Source: Actinomyces ruminis (GTDB taxonomy: Bacteria > Actinomycetota > Actinomycetes > Actinomycetales > Actinomycetaceae). Taken from it: a DNA stretch of 64,000 nt. This document shows, one piece after another, positions 18,225 to 26,750 of this stretch. The DNA lies in NCBI RefSeq assembly GCF_002154335.2, contig NZ_MTPX02000031.1:1-64000 (forward strand), read 5' to 3'. Each line of letters begins with the position of its first letter. The first letter of the stretch is position 1. Position numbers and translations under genes: made by a program. The notes below the pieces were generated by a model. It ran no database searches and was not told the origin of the DNA. It saw nothing but the letters and a program-made list of their open reading frames with translations.

Positions 18225-18656
18225 CTACTCGGCCTCGATGACCGGGTGGTCGGCGGGTGCGTGGGTGACCTCGATCTTGCGCGGCTTGGCCTCCTCGGCC
18301 ACCGGGATCGTCAGCGTGAGCACGCCATCGGTGTACTGGGCGGAGATGCGGTCCAGTGCCAGCCCGTGACCCAGCGTCAGCTGGCGGGCGAAGGTGCCGG
18401 TCGGGCGCTCATGGGCGAGCCACTGCACACCCTCGGCCTCGTGCGCCGGGCGCTCGGCGCGCACAGTCAGGGTGCGGTCCTCGACGTCGACGTCGATCGT
18501 CGCCGGGTCCACGCCGGGCAGGTCGATGCGGGCCACGAAGGTCTCGCCCTCGCGGTACAGGTCCAGCGGCATGCCCACGGACGCGGGTGTGCGCACCAGT
18601 CCGCCAGTCAGCCAGCGGTCCAGATCGCGGAACGGGTCGAAGGATGTTGTTGCCAT
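18225..18656 (-). CDS. Hsp20/alpha-crystallin small heat-shock protein
   Basis: 143 residues from ATG 18656, placed eight bases after GGAGG; a GTG at 18665 has no room for a ribosome site. The alpha-crystallin domain runs from MPLDLYREGETFVARIDLPG through VDVEDRTLTVRAERP to FARQLTLGHGLALDRISAQY, then GVLTLTIPVAEEAKPRKIEV, with the family's GVLTLTIP signature. It is an ATP-independent chaperone holding unfolded proteins. The C-terminal IxI-like anchor is weak. No HAIR or CIRCE site was found upstream. Confidence 0.92.
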   Translation of the reverse strand: MATTSFDPFRDLDRWLTGGLVRTPASVGMPLDLYREGETFVARIDLPGVDPATIDVDVEDRTLTVRAERPAHEAEGVQWLAHERPTGTFARQLTLGHGLALDRISAQYTDGVLTLTIPVAEEAKPRKIEVTHAPADHPVIEAE

Positions 18657-18911
18657 GTCAACCACCTCCAGTGGTTACGGCCTCGGTGGTTCCGAGAGTC
18701 GAACGGTGGCGGCGTCCTTGCTCGCCGACCGCCGGTGGCTCAATTGTGGACCTCCTGACGCCGAAGTGATCCGAGTCATCGCCAACGGTGAAACCGGCGG
18801 GTAGCGGGACGGTGCGACCAAACAGAACCATGATCCGGTTCACGCGCACGCGAATCCGTGACAGAATCAGCACCGCACCACTGACAATTCACTTTCATCA
18901 GGAGGCACCCA

Positions 18912-19958
18912 GTGGCCATTGCAACCCCGGAGTCCTATGCCGACATGCTTGACCGTGCCAAGGCCGGCAAGTACGCCATCCCCGCGATCAACGTCACTTC
19001 CTCGCAGACCCTGTCTGCAGCGCTCAAGGGTTTCGCCGACGCCGAGTCCGACGGAATCGTCCAGATCTCCAACGGCGGCGCCGCTACTGGTCCGGCTCCT
19101 CCCGCCTCGACCGGGTGAAGGCTCCATCGCCTTCGCGGCCTACGCCCGCGCCGTTGGTGACCTCTACCCGGTGACGATCGGTCTGCACACCGACCACTGC
19201 CCCAAGAAGATGCTTGAGCCGTGGATCCTCCCGCTGCTCGAGATCGAGGCCGAGCAGGTCAAGCGCGGCGAGCTGCCGATGTTCAACTCCCACATGTGGG
19301 ACGCTCGGCCGAGTCCCTGGATGACAACATCGACATCGCCGTGGACATGCTGGCCCGCGCCAAGGCCGCCAACACCGTCCTGGAGATCGAGATCGGCGCC
19401 GTCGGCGGCGAGGAGGACGGCATCACCGGTGCCGAGAACGCCAACCTGTACACCACGGCCGACGACGCGTTCCGCGCCATCGAGGCCCTCGGCCTGGGCG
19501 AGAACGGCCGCTACATCACCGCCCTGACCTTCGGCAACGTGCACGGCTCCTACAAGCCCGGCCACGTCAAGCTGCGCCCGGAGATCCTCGGCGACATCCA
19601 GAAGGACGTCGCCGCCCGCCTGGGCGACCGCCTGTCCACCAAGGTCGGCGTGAAGGACTCTCCGTTCGACCTGGTCATGCACGGCGGCTCCGGCTCCACC
19701 GACGAGGAGATCGCGACCGCGGTGCGCAACGGCGTCATCAAGATGAACGTCGACACCGACACCCAGTACGCCTTCACCCGTCCGGTTGTGGACCACATGT
19801 TCAAGAACTACGACGGCGTGCTCAAGATCGACGGCGAGGTCGGCAACAAGAAGACCTACGACCCGCGCGCCTGGGGCAAGGCCGCCGAGGAGGGCATGGC
19901 CGCCCGCGTGGTTGAGGCCTGCGAGCGCCTCGGCTCCGTCGGCTCCGCCAAGCGCTGA
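18912..19958 (+). CDS. fba: Class II fructose-bisphosphate aldolase (three frameshifts)
   Basis: About 348 residues from GTG 18912, with AGGAGG eight bases upstream. The signatures are TDHCPKKM (zinc His), NVHGSYKPGHVKL, VMHGGSGSTDEEI and KMNVDTDTQYAFTRP. The frame shifts near 19082 (before YWSGSSRLDRVK), near 19124 (before GSIAFAAYARAV), and near 19308 (before AESLDDNIDIAVDML). Each is fixed by one added base. Three disabling lesions in a central glycolytic gene argue for sequence error, not decay. A strong terminator follows at 20019. Confidence 0.95.
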
Positions 19959-20018
19959 TCGGCCCGACGACGACGGCGCGCCCAGGCGGCGTGCCTCGTC
20001 TCCGGGAAGCGTGAGCAT

Positions 20019-20061
20019 CGGCTGCGGCCCCGGCACCCGTGCGGTGCCGGGGCCGCAGCCG
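20019..20061 (+). terminator. Strong hairpin after fba
   Basis: CGGCTGCGGCCCCGGCAC (20019-20036) pairs perfectly with GTGCCGGGGCCGCAGCCG (20044-20061) around a 7-base loop, 60 bp after the fba stop. The following GTTTGG is only weakly U-rich, as is common in high-GC actinobacteria. Confidence 0.75.
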
Positions 20062-20173
20062 CGTTTGGTGGGGACCGTTCCGCTCGGTCTGGTGTCGCGG
20101 CGGCACGGTGTCTGTTCCCATGGGCAGTGGTCACCGTTGCGCGCCGAGATCATTGGGGAAGAACATTTCACCC

Positions 20174-21202
20174 ATGAGCGTTTCCAGTAGTTTTCATGGG
20201 CCTGGTGTGCCGGGCGGATTCTCGCCGTCGGCCCAAATGCGTCGTACGCAGAACCCGCCTTCTCCGCGCAGCACCGAGGAGATCGTCGCGCTCGTGCTGC
20301 TCCTCTTGACGTTCATGACGACGTTGGTGCTCGCCCTGATAGCGATCGGATCGCTTGTTGTAGCTAACGCGAGTGGGAACCCGTACGCGATAGTCATGGT
20401 GCTGATCTACGGACTCTTGGACCAGCCCGGCTGGCTGCTCGTCGCGGTAGCGCTGGAGGTGGTGGCTCTGGCTCAAATGCGGCGGCGGCGGCCGGCGAGC
20501 GCGGCGGCAGGGCTGCTTGGTCTCGGTGTGCCGATCCTCCCAGACTTGGCAACGAGTGTGGCCTATTCTCAGTCCGAGGTGACTGTGTTGGGCGGGAGCT
20601 CTGTCGGGGCTGCCTTGAGATTGGTGCTGCTGCCGCTGGTGATCGCGACGGGCGTCGCGGCGGTGATGGCGGGGCGCAGGGGTATGCGTGCTCAACCTGC
20701 TGCTGTATCCGTGGGGGTAGGAGCATCCCTGTTCTTGTTGTTGTTGGCGGTGATCGAGTTTGGGCGCGCGTCGCTGAGCCTGGTGTGGTTCGCCTTCTGG
20801 GAAGCGATAGCTCCGGAAGGGGGGCGAGTATTGGAGATCGGGCTGTGGCTGTTCCCAATGATCATCGATGCTGATGTTGTTTACGGACTGCCCTTCCTCG
20901 GGGTTGGAGGCGTGGTGCTGGTGGCGGCGTGCGCTTTCGGGATGCTGGCCGTGATCGCATGGAGCACCCGGATGTGGAGAGCGTTCATAGCAGGGGCGAT
21001 CGGCGGGCCGGTCGTGCTGTTGGTTCATCACCTGGCGGTTTGGGCGGTTTATGCCGATATCCTGTCCGGCTGGCGCTTGCCGTGGATGGGCTTGACTGTC
21101 TTGGGTCCCGGGATTCTGTTGGCAATGTCCTTGGCCGCAGTAACGCCTGCGGCGCGCCAGTGGTTCACCGCTCCGAGGCACTTCGTCGTCGCGCCACGGT
21201 AG
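20174..21202 (+). CDS. Polytopic membrane protein, paralogue of the gene at 27452-28429
   Basis: 342 residues from ATG 20174. After a polar N-terminus of about 40 residues there are roughly eight transmembrane helices. No known family was recognised. The C-terminal third matches the protein at 27452-28429 (minus strand): GLPFLGVGGVVLVA against GLPFIGAGGVMLVA, AGAIGGPVVLLVHHLAVWAV against AGAVGGPVALLIHHVAVWVV, and GILLAMSLAA in both. The two genes bracket the kinase-ABC locus. A transport, immunity or sensing role for that locus is a guess. Confidence 0.75.
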   Translation: MSVSSSFHGPGVPGGFSPSAQMRRTQNPPSPRSTEEIVALVLLLLTFMTTLVLALIAIGSLVVANASGNPYAIVMVLIYGLLDQPGWLLVAVALEVVALAQMRRRRPASAAAGLLGLGVPILPDLATSVAYSQSEVTVLGGSSVGAALRLVLLPLVIATGVAAVMAGRRGMRAQPAAVSVGVGASLFLLLLAVIEFGRASLSLVWFAFWEAIAPEGGRVLEIGLWLFPMIIDADVVYGLPFLGVGGVVLVAACAFGMLAVIAWSTRMWRAFIAGAIGGPVVLLVHHLAVWAVYADILSGWRLPWMGLTVLGPGILLAMSLAAVTPAARQWFTAPRHFVVAPR

Positions 21203-21310
21203 CGGCGCGGGGCGCTGGAGGGCATGTGTACCTCCTGGAACGGTGGCCCTCCCGCGGCGCGGAGTTGCCGAGTACACTAGTGAGCCCGGCCTAAGGAGAG
21301 TCCCAAGAGC

Positions 21311-21532
21311 GTCACCGGCGAAAGCACACGGCACCGTCGGCCGACGGCCTGGCAAGTGGCCGCGCAGTTCCTGTGGTCGCTCATGGTGGCGCGAGTTCTG
21401 CTGGGGCTGGAAAACGGCAACCTGCTGTCCATCGAGGCGTGGCTCACCCCGCGTGTCTGGCTATATCCACTGTTCTTCGGGGTCATGGGCGTGTACTCCT
21501 ACCTGTACTGGATGCGCCACCGAGACGACTGA
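21311..21532 (+). CDS. 2-TM micro-protein, copy 1 (no standard start codon)
   Basis: Reading from GTC 21311 gives VTGESTRHRRPTAWQVAAQF then LWSLMVARVLLGLENGN, and ends GVYSYLYWMRHRDD at stop 21530-21532. It is homologous along its whole length to the genes at 24148 and 24655. AAGGAG lies at 21293-21298. An in-frame stop at 21281 and the absence of ATG, GTG or TTG before GTG 21356 mean the natural start is missing: a rare GTC start, a sequence error (GTG read as GTC), or a decayed copy. Two helices are predicted, with a basic N-terminus and a charged HRDD tail. Confidence 0.6.
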   Translation, partial: VTGESTRHRRPTAWQVAAQFLWSLMVARVLLGLENGNLLSIEAWLTPRVWLYPLFFGVMGVYSYLYWMRHRDD

Positions 21533-21745
21533 GAAAACCACCTGACGAGGCGTGTTGCGCTCGCCGCCGGCGTGGGAGAATCGGCTCATCGATGCCCTGA
21601 GCTGGGTCTGGGCCTTGGCCCTGTGCTCCGGAGGATGGGGTGGGCTACAGGCGGACGCCGACATTCGTCGATGGCGCCGGCGCGGCTCGCCGTGGAAAAT
21701 GACCACAGGCAACGCTCGATGATGAGATGAAGGGAGCACGCCACG

Positions 21746-21937
21746 ATGAAGCGAGCTACGGCTGGGATGCTACTGGTGGCGGCGCTGGTGGGCGGTGCGG
21801 CGCCAGTAGTGACGGCGGAGCCGGTGGCAGCAGATGGCTTGGCAATATGGGAGGCTTACTCGCGGGGGAGCGATACAGACAGTACCCGTGGGCTGCTGTG
21901 TAGAGTGTTGCCTCAGTGCTGTAGCAACCAAAAATGA
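21746..21937 (+). CDS. 63-residue secreted peptide precursor, coupled to the kinase gene
   Basis: It starts MKRATAGMLLVAALVGGAAP and has a classic signal peptide (basic start, Leu/Val/Ala core, likely cut after VVTA or PVAA). The mature part is about 35 residues with three Cys in the tail (LLCRVLPQCCSNQK). AAGGGAG lies about ten bases before ATG. Its stop overlaps the kinase start in ATGA, which strongly supports translation. Not recognised. It could be the signal sensed by the kinase, a modified bacteriocin-like peptide, or a sensor accessory. Confidence 0.6.
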   Translation: MKRATAGMLLVAALVGGAAPVVTAEPVAADGLAIWEAYSRGSDTDSTRGLLCRVLPQCCSNQK

Positions 21938-23100
21938 TGCCGGGACGGGTGGTTGGGCGCCCATTTGCTGCCGTCAGGACGACCCTAGGGAAAAGAGTGT
22001 CCTATGCGATCATTGCAGCGGTCGCATTGGGTATGGACCTGGGTGCCTGGGACGATGGTAAGTCTGCTGCGTTGCGTACCGCACTGACCACTCTCATGGT
22101 CTCCGGTTCCCTGCTGTTGGGCTGGTATCCGCGGTTCGCCGGAGTACTGATCGTCGTCTGTGCCATCGCTGATGAGGTATTGTCTGCGAATGTCGCGGCT
22201 GCCTCGCTCGCGCTATTGCTTGTTGTGGTGGATTGGTTATCCCGGCGCTGGGACATTGCCGCAGCAGTCGCCGTCATAACGCACACATTGGTTGGTGCCG
22301 CTTCTGCTGGAGACCTCATGTGGTTCCTGCAAGCGCAAGCATTGCTGATGTCGATTGCGGTGATTGTTGGCATGGCACTGCGGCAGTACGAGCACAGGCT
22401 CGCTGAACTGGCGGAGAGAGAGGCTCGGCTACGCTTGGAGCTTGAAAATGAGGAACTGCGGGTTCGCTCCGAGATCGCGTTGACACTACATGACTCGATC
22501 GCAACGGACCTTGCTCAGGTCGTGGTGGCGGGGCAGAGTCTTGCCCGGGACCTGCCCGCCGGTTCCGAAGGGGACCGTGCACATGCCATTGTGGATTCCG
22601 GGCAGCAGGCCATGAAGCATCTTCGCGGACTCATGGATGGGTTGCGTACACCGGATTCCGTGACGGAACGCGAGAATACGGACTTGCACACCGCGATCTC
22701 GGAGTGTCGCCGGATGTTGGAATCGCGAGGAGTCCTGCTTGAGGTTGCCACGTCCGTACCGTGGGACGTGCTGCTGGGAGATCTTGATCATCCGTCGCAG
22801 ACCCTGCTGGTATTGGCGCTGCGTGAGGGTACCATCAACGCCCTCAAATACGCACCGAGTGGATCAACGGTAGTGGTAGAAGTCGAGCAGACTGGTGAGC
22901 ATGTCAACCTTGAGATTTCCTCCGCCAGGCAGGCCGGTGACGGGCAGTCGGCCACAATAGAAGAGATGCGCAGGCAGGGCATGAGCGGAAGCACTGGTCT
23001 CAGCGGTTTGGCCATGCGTGCGGCGCGCCTGGGCGGCAAGGTTGTTTACGGCCCCGCAGGCGATCGTTGGTTGCTTGGAGTGACTGCGCCGGTAGCTTAG
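21934..23100 (+). CDS. Sensor histidine kinase (HisKA_3/NarX-DegS type)
   Basis: 388 residues. The N-terminal half has about five transmembrane helices with short loops and no large sensor domain. A coiled linker (RLAELAEREARLRLELENEE) leads to the dimerisation box RSEIALTLHDSIATDLAQVV with phospho-acceptor His186. The ATPase domain shows the N-box LREGTINALKYAPSG and a G-box-like STGLSGLAMRAARLGGKV. Membrane-embedded sensors of this type often respond to antimicrobial peptides or to a partner transporter. It overlaps the 63-residue peptide gene and is followed 76 bp later by its regulator. Confidence 0.9.
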   Translation: MMPGRVVGRPFAAVRTTLGKRVSYAIIAAVALGMDLGAWDDGKSAALRTALTTLMVSGSLLLGWYPRFAGVLIVVCAIADEVLSANVAAASLALLLVVVDWLSRRWDIAAAVAVITHTLVGAASAGDLMWFLQAQALLMSIAVIVGMALRQYEHRLAELAEREARLRLELENEELRVRSEIALTLHDSIATDLAQVVVAGQSLARDLPAGSEGDRAHAIVDSGQQAMKHLRGLMDGLRTPDSVTERENTDLHTAISECRRMLESRGVLLEVATSVPWDVLLGDLDHPSQTLLVLALREGTINALKYAPSGSTVVVEVEQTGEHVNLEISSARQAGDGQSATIEEMRRQGMSGSTGLSGLAMRAARLGGKVVYGPAGDRWLLGVTAPVA

Positions 23101-23176
23101 GCGCGCACCCGGACGGCGAAGCCGACGTCCCTGTGGGAGTGGAGTCTGTCGGTGACACTGGGGGGAGACTGGCGAC

Positions 23177-23923
23177 ATGACCGCCTCATCCAATACCGCG
23201 CCTTCCTCGAGAAGCGGTCCTCTGCGTGTGCTGCTTGCGGAGGACAATGTCCTTGTTCGTGAGGGCTACGCGGCCATGCTCTCCGATGAACCAGGGATCG
23301 AACTAGTGGCCGCCGTCGAGGACGGATTCGCCGCGCTGCGCGAACTCGACCTGCACCGGGTGGATGTGGCGCTGGTTAACGTGGAGATGCCCCGGATGGA
23401 CGGCGTCGAGGCGGTTCGGGCGATTGCTACGCGCCATCCCGGGGTCGTCGTGGTCATGTTGACCGCCTTTGAGAACAAGGCCCGCCTGGAGGAGGCTCTG
23501 GGGGCGGGGGCGCGCGGATTCCTCACCAAAGACATGGACATCGAGCAGATCGTCGTCGGCGTACGGGATGCCGTGACGGGCAAGACGGTTCTGGGACCGG
23601 AGCCGCTCGAAGTCGCGGCGCAGGGCCTGCGGCGGCGGGCCGTAGAGCGGGAGGCCAACGCCGAGTTCATCCGTGGCGTCGATGCGCTCTCTTCCCGCTA
23701 TGCCGAGGTGTTCAATCTTGTGGCGCGAGGCCTGAGCAACCGGCAGGTGGCAGCAAAGACGGGGCGAACAGAGTCGACCGTGCGCACGTACCTCTCGGAG
23801 ATTCTCCAAACCCTGAACTGCTCCTCTCGCACCGAACTCGCGGTCAAGGCCAACCGCCTCGGGCTGGTGGCGGACGATTCAGCGCGATGGCATCGGCCGA
23901 GTCGCAGAGTGGGGCGTAAGTAG
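23177..23923 (+). CDS. LuxR/NarL-type response regulator with Asn at the phosphorylation site
   Basis: 248 residues. The receiver (about residues 15-135) keeps the acidic pair (LLAEDN), the Thr in VMLTAFEN and the Lys in FLTKDM. However, the phospho-acceptor Asp is Asn68 (DVALVNVEMPRMDG; codon AAC). The HTH domain near the C-terminus has RYAEVFNLVARGLSNRQVAA and TESTVRTYLSEILQTLN, a LuxR-type DNA-binding helix. With Asn it cannot accept phosphate normally, so it may be constitutive, ligand-controlled or controlled by deamidation. Its partner kinase looks intact. Confidence 0.9.
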   Translation: MTASSNTAPSSRSGPLRVLLAEDNVLVREGYAAMLSDEPGIELVAAVEDGFAALRELDLHRVDVALVNVEMPRMDGVEAVRAIATRHPGVVVVMLTAFENKARLEEALGAGARGFLTKDMDIEQIVVGVRDAVTGKTVLGPEPLEVAAQGLRRRAVEREANAEFIRGVDALSSRYAEVFNLVARGLSNRQVAAKTGRTESTVRTYLSEILQTLNCSSRTELAVKANRLGLVADDSARWHRPSRRVGRK

Positions 23924-24070
23924 CAGCCTTGGCGGTTCTCGCTCCCGCTGGGCGCAGCAAGGTTACTGACATTTGTCGGTGTTCCAGGTGAGGGATGAGT
24001 CATACCCTCGTATTGCATCGGCCGGCGGTTGGTCGATGAGCAGGTGACTGTTTTTCAAAGGAGAATCATC

Positions 24071-24151
24071 ATGTCGGTCAAGGGTGCGGGACGTGTGGTA
24101 TTCGGCGTGCAGCTGGCCGCCGCAGCTTTCACCTGCAGAGGAGAGTTGTGA
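24071..24151 (+). CDS. 26-residue leader-like ORF coupled to micro-protein 2
   Basis: ATG 24071 follows AAAGGAG with seven bases spacing. The peptide is MSVKGAGRVVFGVQLAAAAF and then TCRGEL, a short amphipathic or signal-like segment. Its stop (TGA 24149-24151) overlaps the GTG start of the next gene in GTGA. That coupling, plus the ribosome site, suggests real translation, either as a leader that controls the downstream gene or as a micro-peptide in its own right. Confidence 0.4.
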   Translation: MSVKGAGRVVFGVQLAAAAFTCRGEL

Positions 24152-24372
24152 ACTCGATGGCGCCTCAGCGCCGTAGGCCACCGATGTGGCGGCTTGCGGT
24201 GGAGTTCTTTTGGGGGCTGCTGTTGGCTAGGGTGATACTAGGGCTCATTGACGGCGACAACCTGAGGTCGACTGAGGCCTGGTTGACGCCCCGCGCTTGG
24301 GGGTATCCGCTTTTCTTCGCCGTCGTCGGGGTGTACTCCTACCTGTACTGGATGCGTCACCGGGATGACTGA
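24148..24372 (+). CDS. 2-TM micro-protein, copy 2
   Basis: 74 residues from GTG 24148 (ATG 24157 is an alternative). A basic start (MAPQRRRPPMWRL) precedes helix 1 (AVEFFWGLLLARVILGLI), an acidic loop (DGDNLRSTEAW), helix 2 (AWGYPLFFAVVGVYSYLYWM) and the terminal MRHRDD. It is paralogous to copies at 21311 and 24655; the last 14 residues are nearly identical in all three. Positive-inside reasoning puts both ends in the cytosol. Function unknown: a bacteriocin-like peptide, an immunity protein or a small transporter or kinase subunit are all possible. Confidence 0.75.
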   Translation: MNSMAPQRRRPPMWRLAVEFFWGLLLARVILGLIDGDNLRSTEAWLTPRAWGYPLFFAVVGVYSYLYWMRHRDD

Positions 24373-24654
24373 CAGCTCTGGCCAGGAGAACAAAAGCTCG
24401 TACGGTAGCGCGATAGCTCGGGACACGGATGCGATGATGCGGGGAGGACGGGCGCCGGGAGGTGCGCCCCGGCCCCGGTTCGCGCGACGTAAGCGGGCTA
24501 CTGCCGCTCCACGACCGAACCCCTCGGCTCCCACATCCAAGCGCAATCGATCCCAGACAGCCCTGACATACCCCGCACCGGAAGGTCTGAGCAGGCATGG
24601 GCGGAACCGTGAGGCGCCCACTATAATGGAAAGCGTTTACAAAGGAGGTCGCAG

Positions 24655-24879
24655 ATGACCGCTGTTAGCGGACGTGTGCAGCGCCGTCGGCTGACGGCAT
24701 GGCGGTTGGTTGCGCAGTTCTTCTGGGTGCTGCTGGTAGCCAGAATCATCACGGGACTAACACTCACGGGGTTGTCTCTTGATTCTTGGTTGGCTCTTCG
24801 CACTTGGCTCTTCCCGTTGGGCTTTGCGGTTATCGGGGTGTACTCCTACCTGTATTGGATGAGCCACCGAGACGACTGA
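24655..24879 (+). CDS. 2-TM micro-protein, copy 3
   Basis: 74 residues from ATG 24655 behind a strong AAAGGAGG. It has the same layout as copies 1 and 2: basic N-terminus (VQRRRLTAWRL), helix 1 (VAQFFWVLLVARIITGL), short loop, helix 2 (WLFPLGFAVIGVYSYLYWM) and the SHRDD tail. It is 80 bp upstream of the ABC ATPase gene on the same strand, so it may be cotranscribed with it. The AT-rich stretch just upstream (ACTATAATGG) is a plausible -10 region for its own promoter. Confidence 0.8.
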   Translation: MTAVSGRVQRRRLTAWRLVAQFFWVLLVARIITGLTLTGLSLDSWLALRTWLFPLGFAVIGVYSYLYWMSHRDD

Positions 24880-24959
24880 GACTTCCGTCCGATTGGACGC
24901 GACTGGAATCACCCTGTGAGTCCGGCAGGTGAATCAGGGCCTGGTCAGGGGATTCCCGC

Positions 24960-25811
24960 ATGGCTGGGCCCGGGGAATCGGCGTACAACCGAAACATGGA
25001 GACGCTGACGTCGGATGGGCCAGGCACCCAGCACCGCCAAGGCAAACGGTCGCGTGAAGATACCCGGCCGGTCGTCACCTTGGACCAGGTGTCGCGAGAA
25101 TTCGGCAGGCTTCAGGCACTCGCCCCGCTCGATCTGGAGGTCGGTGTGGGGCGAGTGCTCGGCCTGCTTGGCCCCAACGGCGCCGGCAAGACCACGCTGA
25201 TGTCGATCATGGCCTGTGAGCTGGCGCCGAGCACCGGGGAGGTGACGGTCGGCGGCACTCTGGTTACCGACACCTCTGCCGCCCGTCGGGCCCGCCGTCG
25301 GCTCGCGCTGATGCCCCAGCGCCCGGCGTCGGTCCCGGGATTCAGTGCTCTCGACACGGTCGAGTACGCGGCCTGGGCCAAGGGCCTGCCCACACGCGGG
25401 CGGCGGGAGCCCTGCATGAACGCGCTCGACCGTGTGGGGCTGGCGGCGCAGGCCAAACGGCCGTTGCGCACCCTGTCCGGCGGCATGGTGCAGCGCGTGC
25501 ACCTGGCCGCCGCTCTCGTCAGCCGCCCGGCCCTGCTGCTCCTCGATGAGCCGACCGTGGGCTTGGACCCCGCTCAGCGCATCGCCTTCCGCGCCCTGGT
25601 CGAGGAGCTCGAAGACACCGCCACTGTGCTGGCCACCCACTTGGTCGAGGACGTGCGCGCACTCAGTGACGAGATCATGGTGCTCGACGCCGGGCAGGTC
25701 CGCTTCCGCGGCACCACGGCGGAGTCGGAGGCGAGGGCAACATCCGACGCCCCCGGAGACAACCAGCTCGAGCGTGGCTACATGAGCGTGCTCAGTCAGG
25801 AGCAGTCATGA
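24960..25811 (+). CDS. ABC transporter ATPase (bacitracin/antimicrobial-peptide export type)
   Basis: 283 residues from ATG 24960 (ATG 24996 is possible). It has Walker A GPNGAGKTT, a Q-loop with LMPQRPASVPGF, the signature LSGGMVQRVHLA, Walker B LLLLDEPTVGLDP, and the switch His in VLATHLVED. It is a stand-alone cytosolic ATPase of the CcmA/BcrA/LanF type, which power two-subunit exporters giving self-protection from antimicrobials. Its stop overlaps the next start (ATGA). A two-component system and membrane micro-proteins upstream fit a sensing and export unit. Confidence 0.9.
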   Translation: MAGPGESAYNRNMETLTSDGPGTQHRQGKRSREDTRPVVTLDQVSREFGRLQALAPLDLEVGVGRVLGLLGPNGAGKTTLMSIMACELAPSTGEVTVGGTLVTDTSAARRARRRLALMPQRPASVPGFSALDTVEYAAWAKGLPTRGRREPCMNALDRVGLAAQAKRPLRTLSGGMVQRVHLAAALVSRPALLLLDEPTVGLDPAQRIAFRALVEELEDTATVLATHLVEDVRALSDEIMVLDAGQVRFRGTTAESEARATSDAPGDNQLERGYMSVLSQEQS

Positions 25812-26750
25812 GCGGCGTGCTGCGCATCGAAATGCGCCGCTGTCTGCTGGTGCGCATAGCGCCGTTGGCCGCCGCGGGGCTGGTGGCCTGATGCTCAGTG
25901 ACCGTCACCAGTGGCAGGGTGTGTGGCCTGCTTCCTCAGGCTCGCTATTACCCAGGGCACGGGTGTCGGCACGCCGGAGAGCCGCTTGACCCGTATCTTC
26001 CTCTCCGGCCACGCCTGGGTGGAATTGACACCCGCAGGGGTGACGCTCGCCGCCGTTGAGGCCGCGATTGTGATTGCCGCCGCTCTGGCGCTGCCGGGTC
26101 TGCTCGCCGCTCTGCGAGCCCGTCGTGAGCGCACCGGCTTCCCGTGGCCGCGGCGAACCCGAGTGGCCGTCACCGCGGGCTGTGCGGTGTGCGTGCTCGG
26201 GGCCGGCCTCGTGCTGACCGGTCCGCCGCTGACGGTCGAGCGGGCTATTCCCGAACATCCCGTGTGCACCGATACGCAGCTGCGGCTGTGCGTGTGGCCC
26301 GAGGACGCCGCCCGGCTGCCCGCGCTGGCCACGCTCGCCGAACGGGCCAGTGCCCAGGCGGATGCGCTCGGCCTGGAGCTCCCCGAACACGTCAGCGCGT
26401 ACGGGCTGGAGCCGGGGGCGTCGAGCTTCATCATCGAGTCCGATTCCGTTTGGTTCGCCGCCGACGACCTGGCGGGAATCATCGTCGGCTCGGCGGTGTC
26501 GGTCGATTGCCTGCCGACGGACGCGGATCCTGGCGTGGAGGACTTTTATCGGGCGTTCGGAGAACTCCAGGGGCTGCTCGAGCTGCGCCTGCAGGCGGCC
26601 GACAGCCGCCCCGCGGGCATGGGGGACACCAGAGCGATCGACCACGCGGAGATCGCACGCATAGCCAAGTCCGATGCGGCCACGCAGGACGCCTGGATGC
26701 AAGAGCGCCTCGACACCATGCGTGACATTGCCGCGGAGCAGTGCCAATGA
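25808..26750 (+). CDS. ABC transporter membrane subunit with extracytoplasmic domain (frameshifted)
   Basis: Starts MSGVLRIEMRRCLLVRIAPL in one frame, then LSDRHQWQGVWPASSGSL in a second, then LAITQGTGVGTPESRL onward in a third. This implies two one-base losses, near 25888 and 25935. The third frame (to 26750) has two helices (AAVEAAIVIAAALALPGLLA and VTAGCAVCVLGAGLVL) and a soluble part with VCTDTQLRLCVWPEDAARL. That Cys-x-Trp-Pro segment recalls the extracytoplasmic domain of actinobacterial lantibiotic-type exporters. It is the likely partner of the ATPase it overlaps. Confidence 0.65.

Noticed and set aside
24365-24658. 97-codon plus-strand frame between micro-protein copies 2 and 3
   Set aside because: Arg/Pro/Ala-rich, no ribosome site of its own beyond the overlap, and no homology to the other copies. 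I treat the span as intergenic, though it overlaps both neighbours by a few bases.
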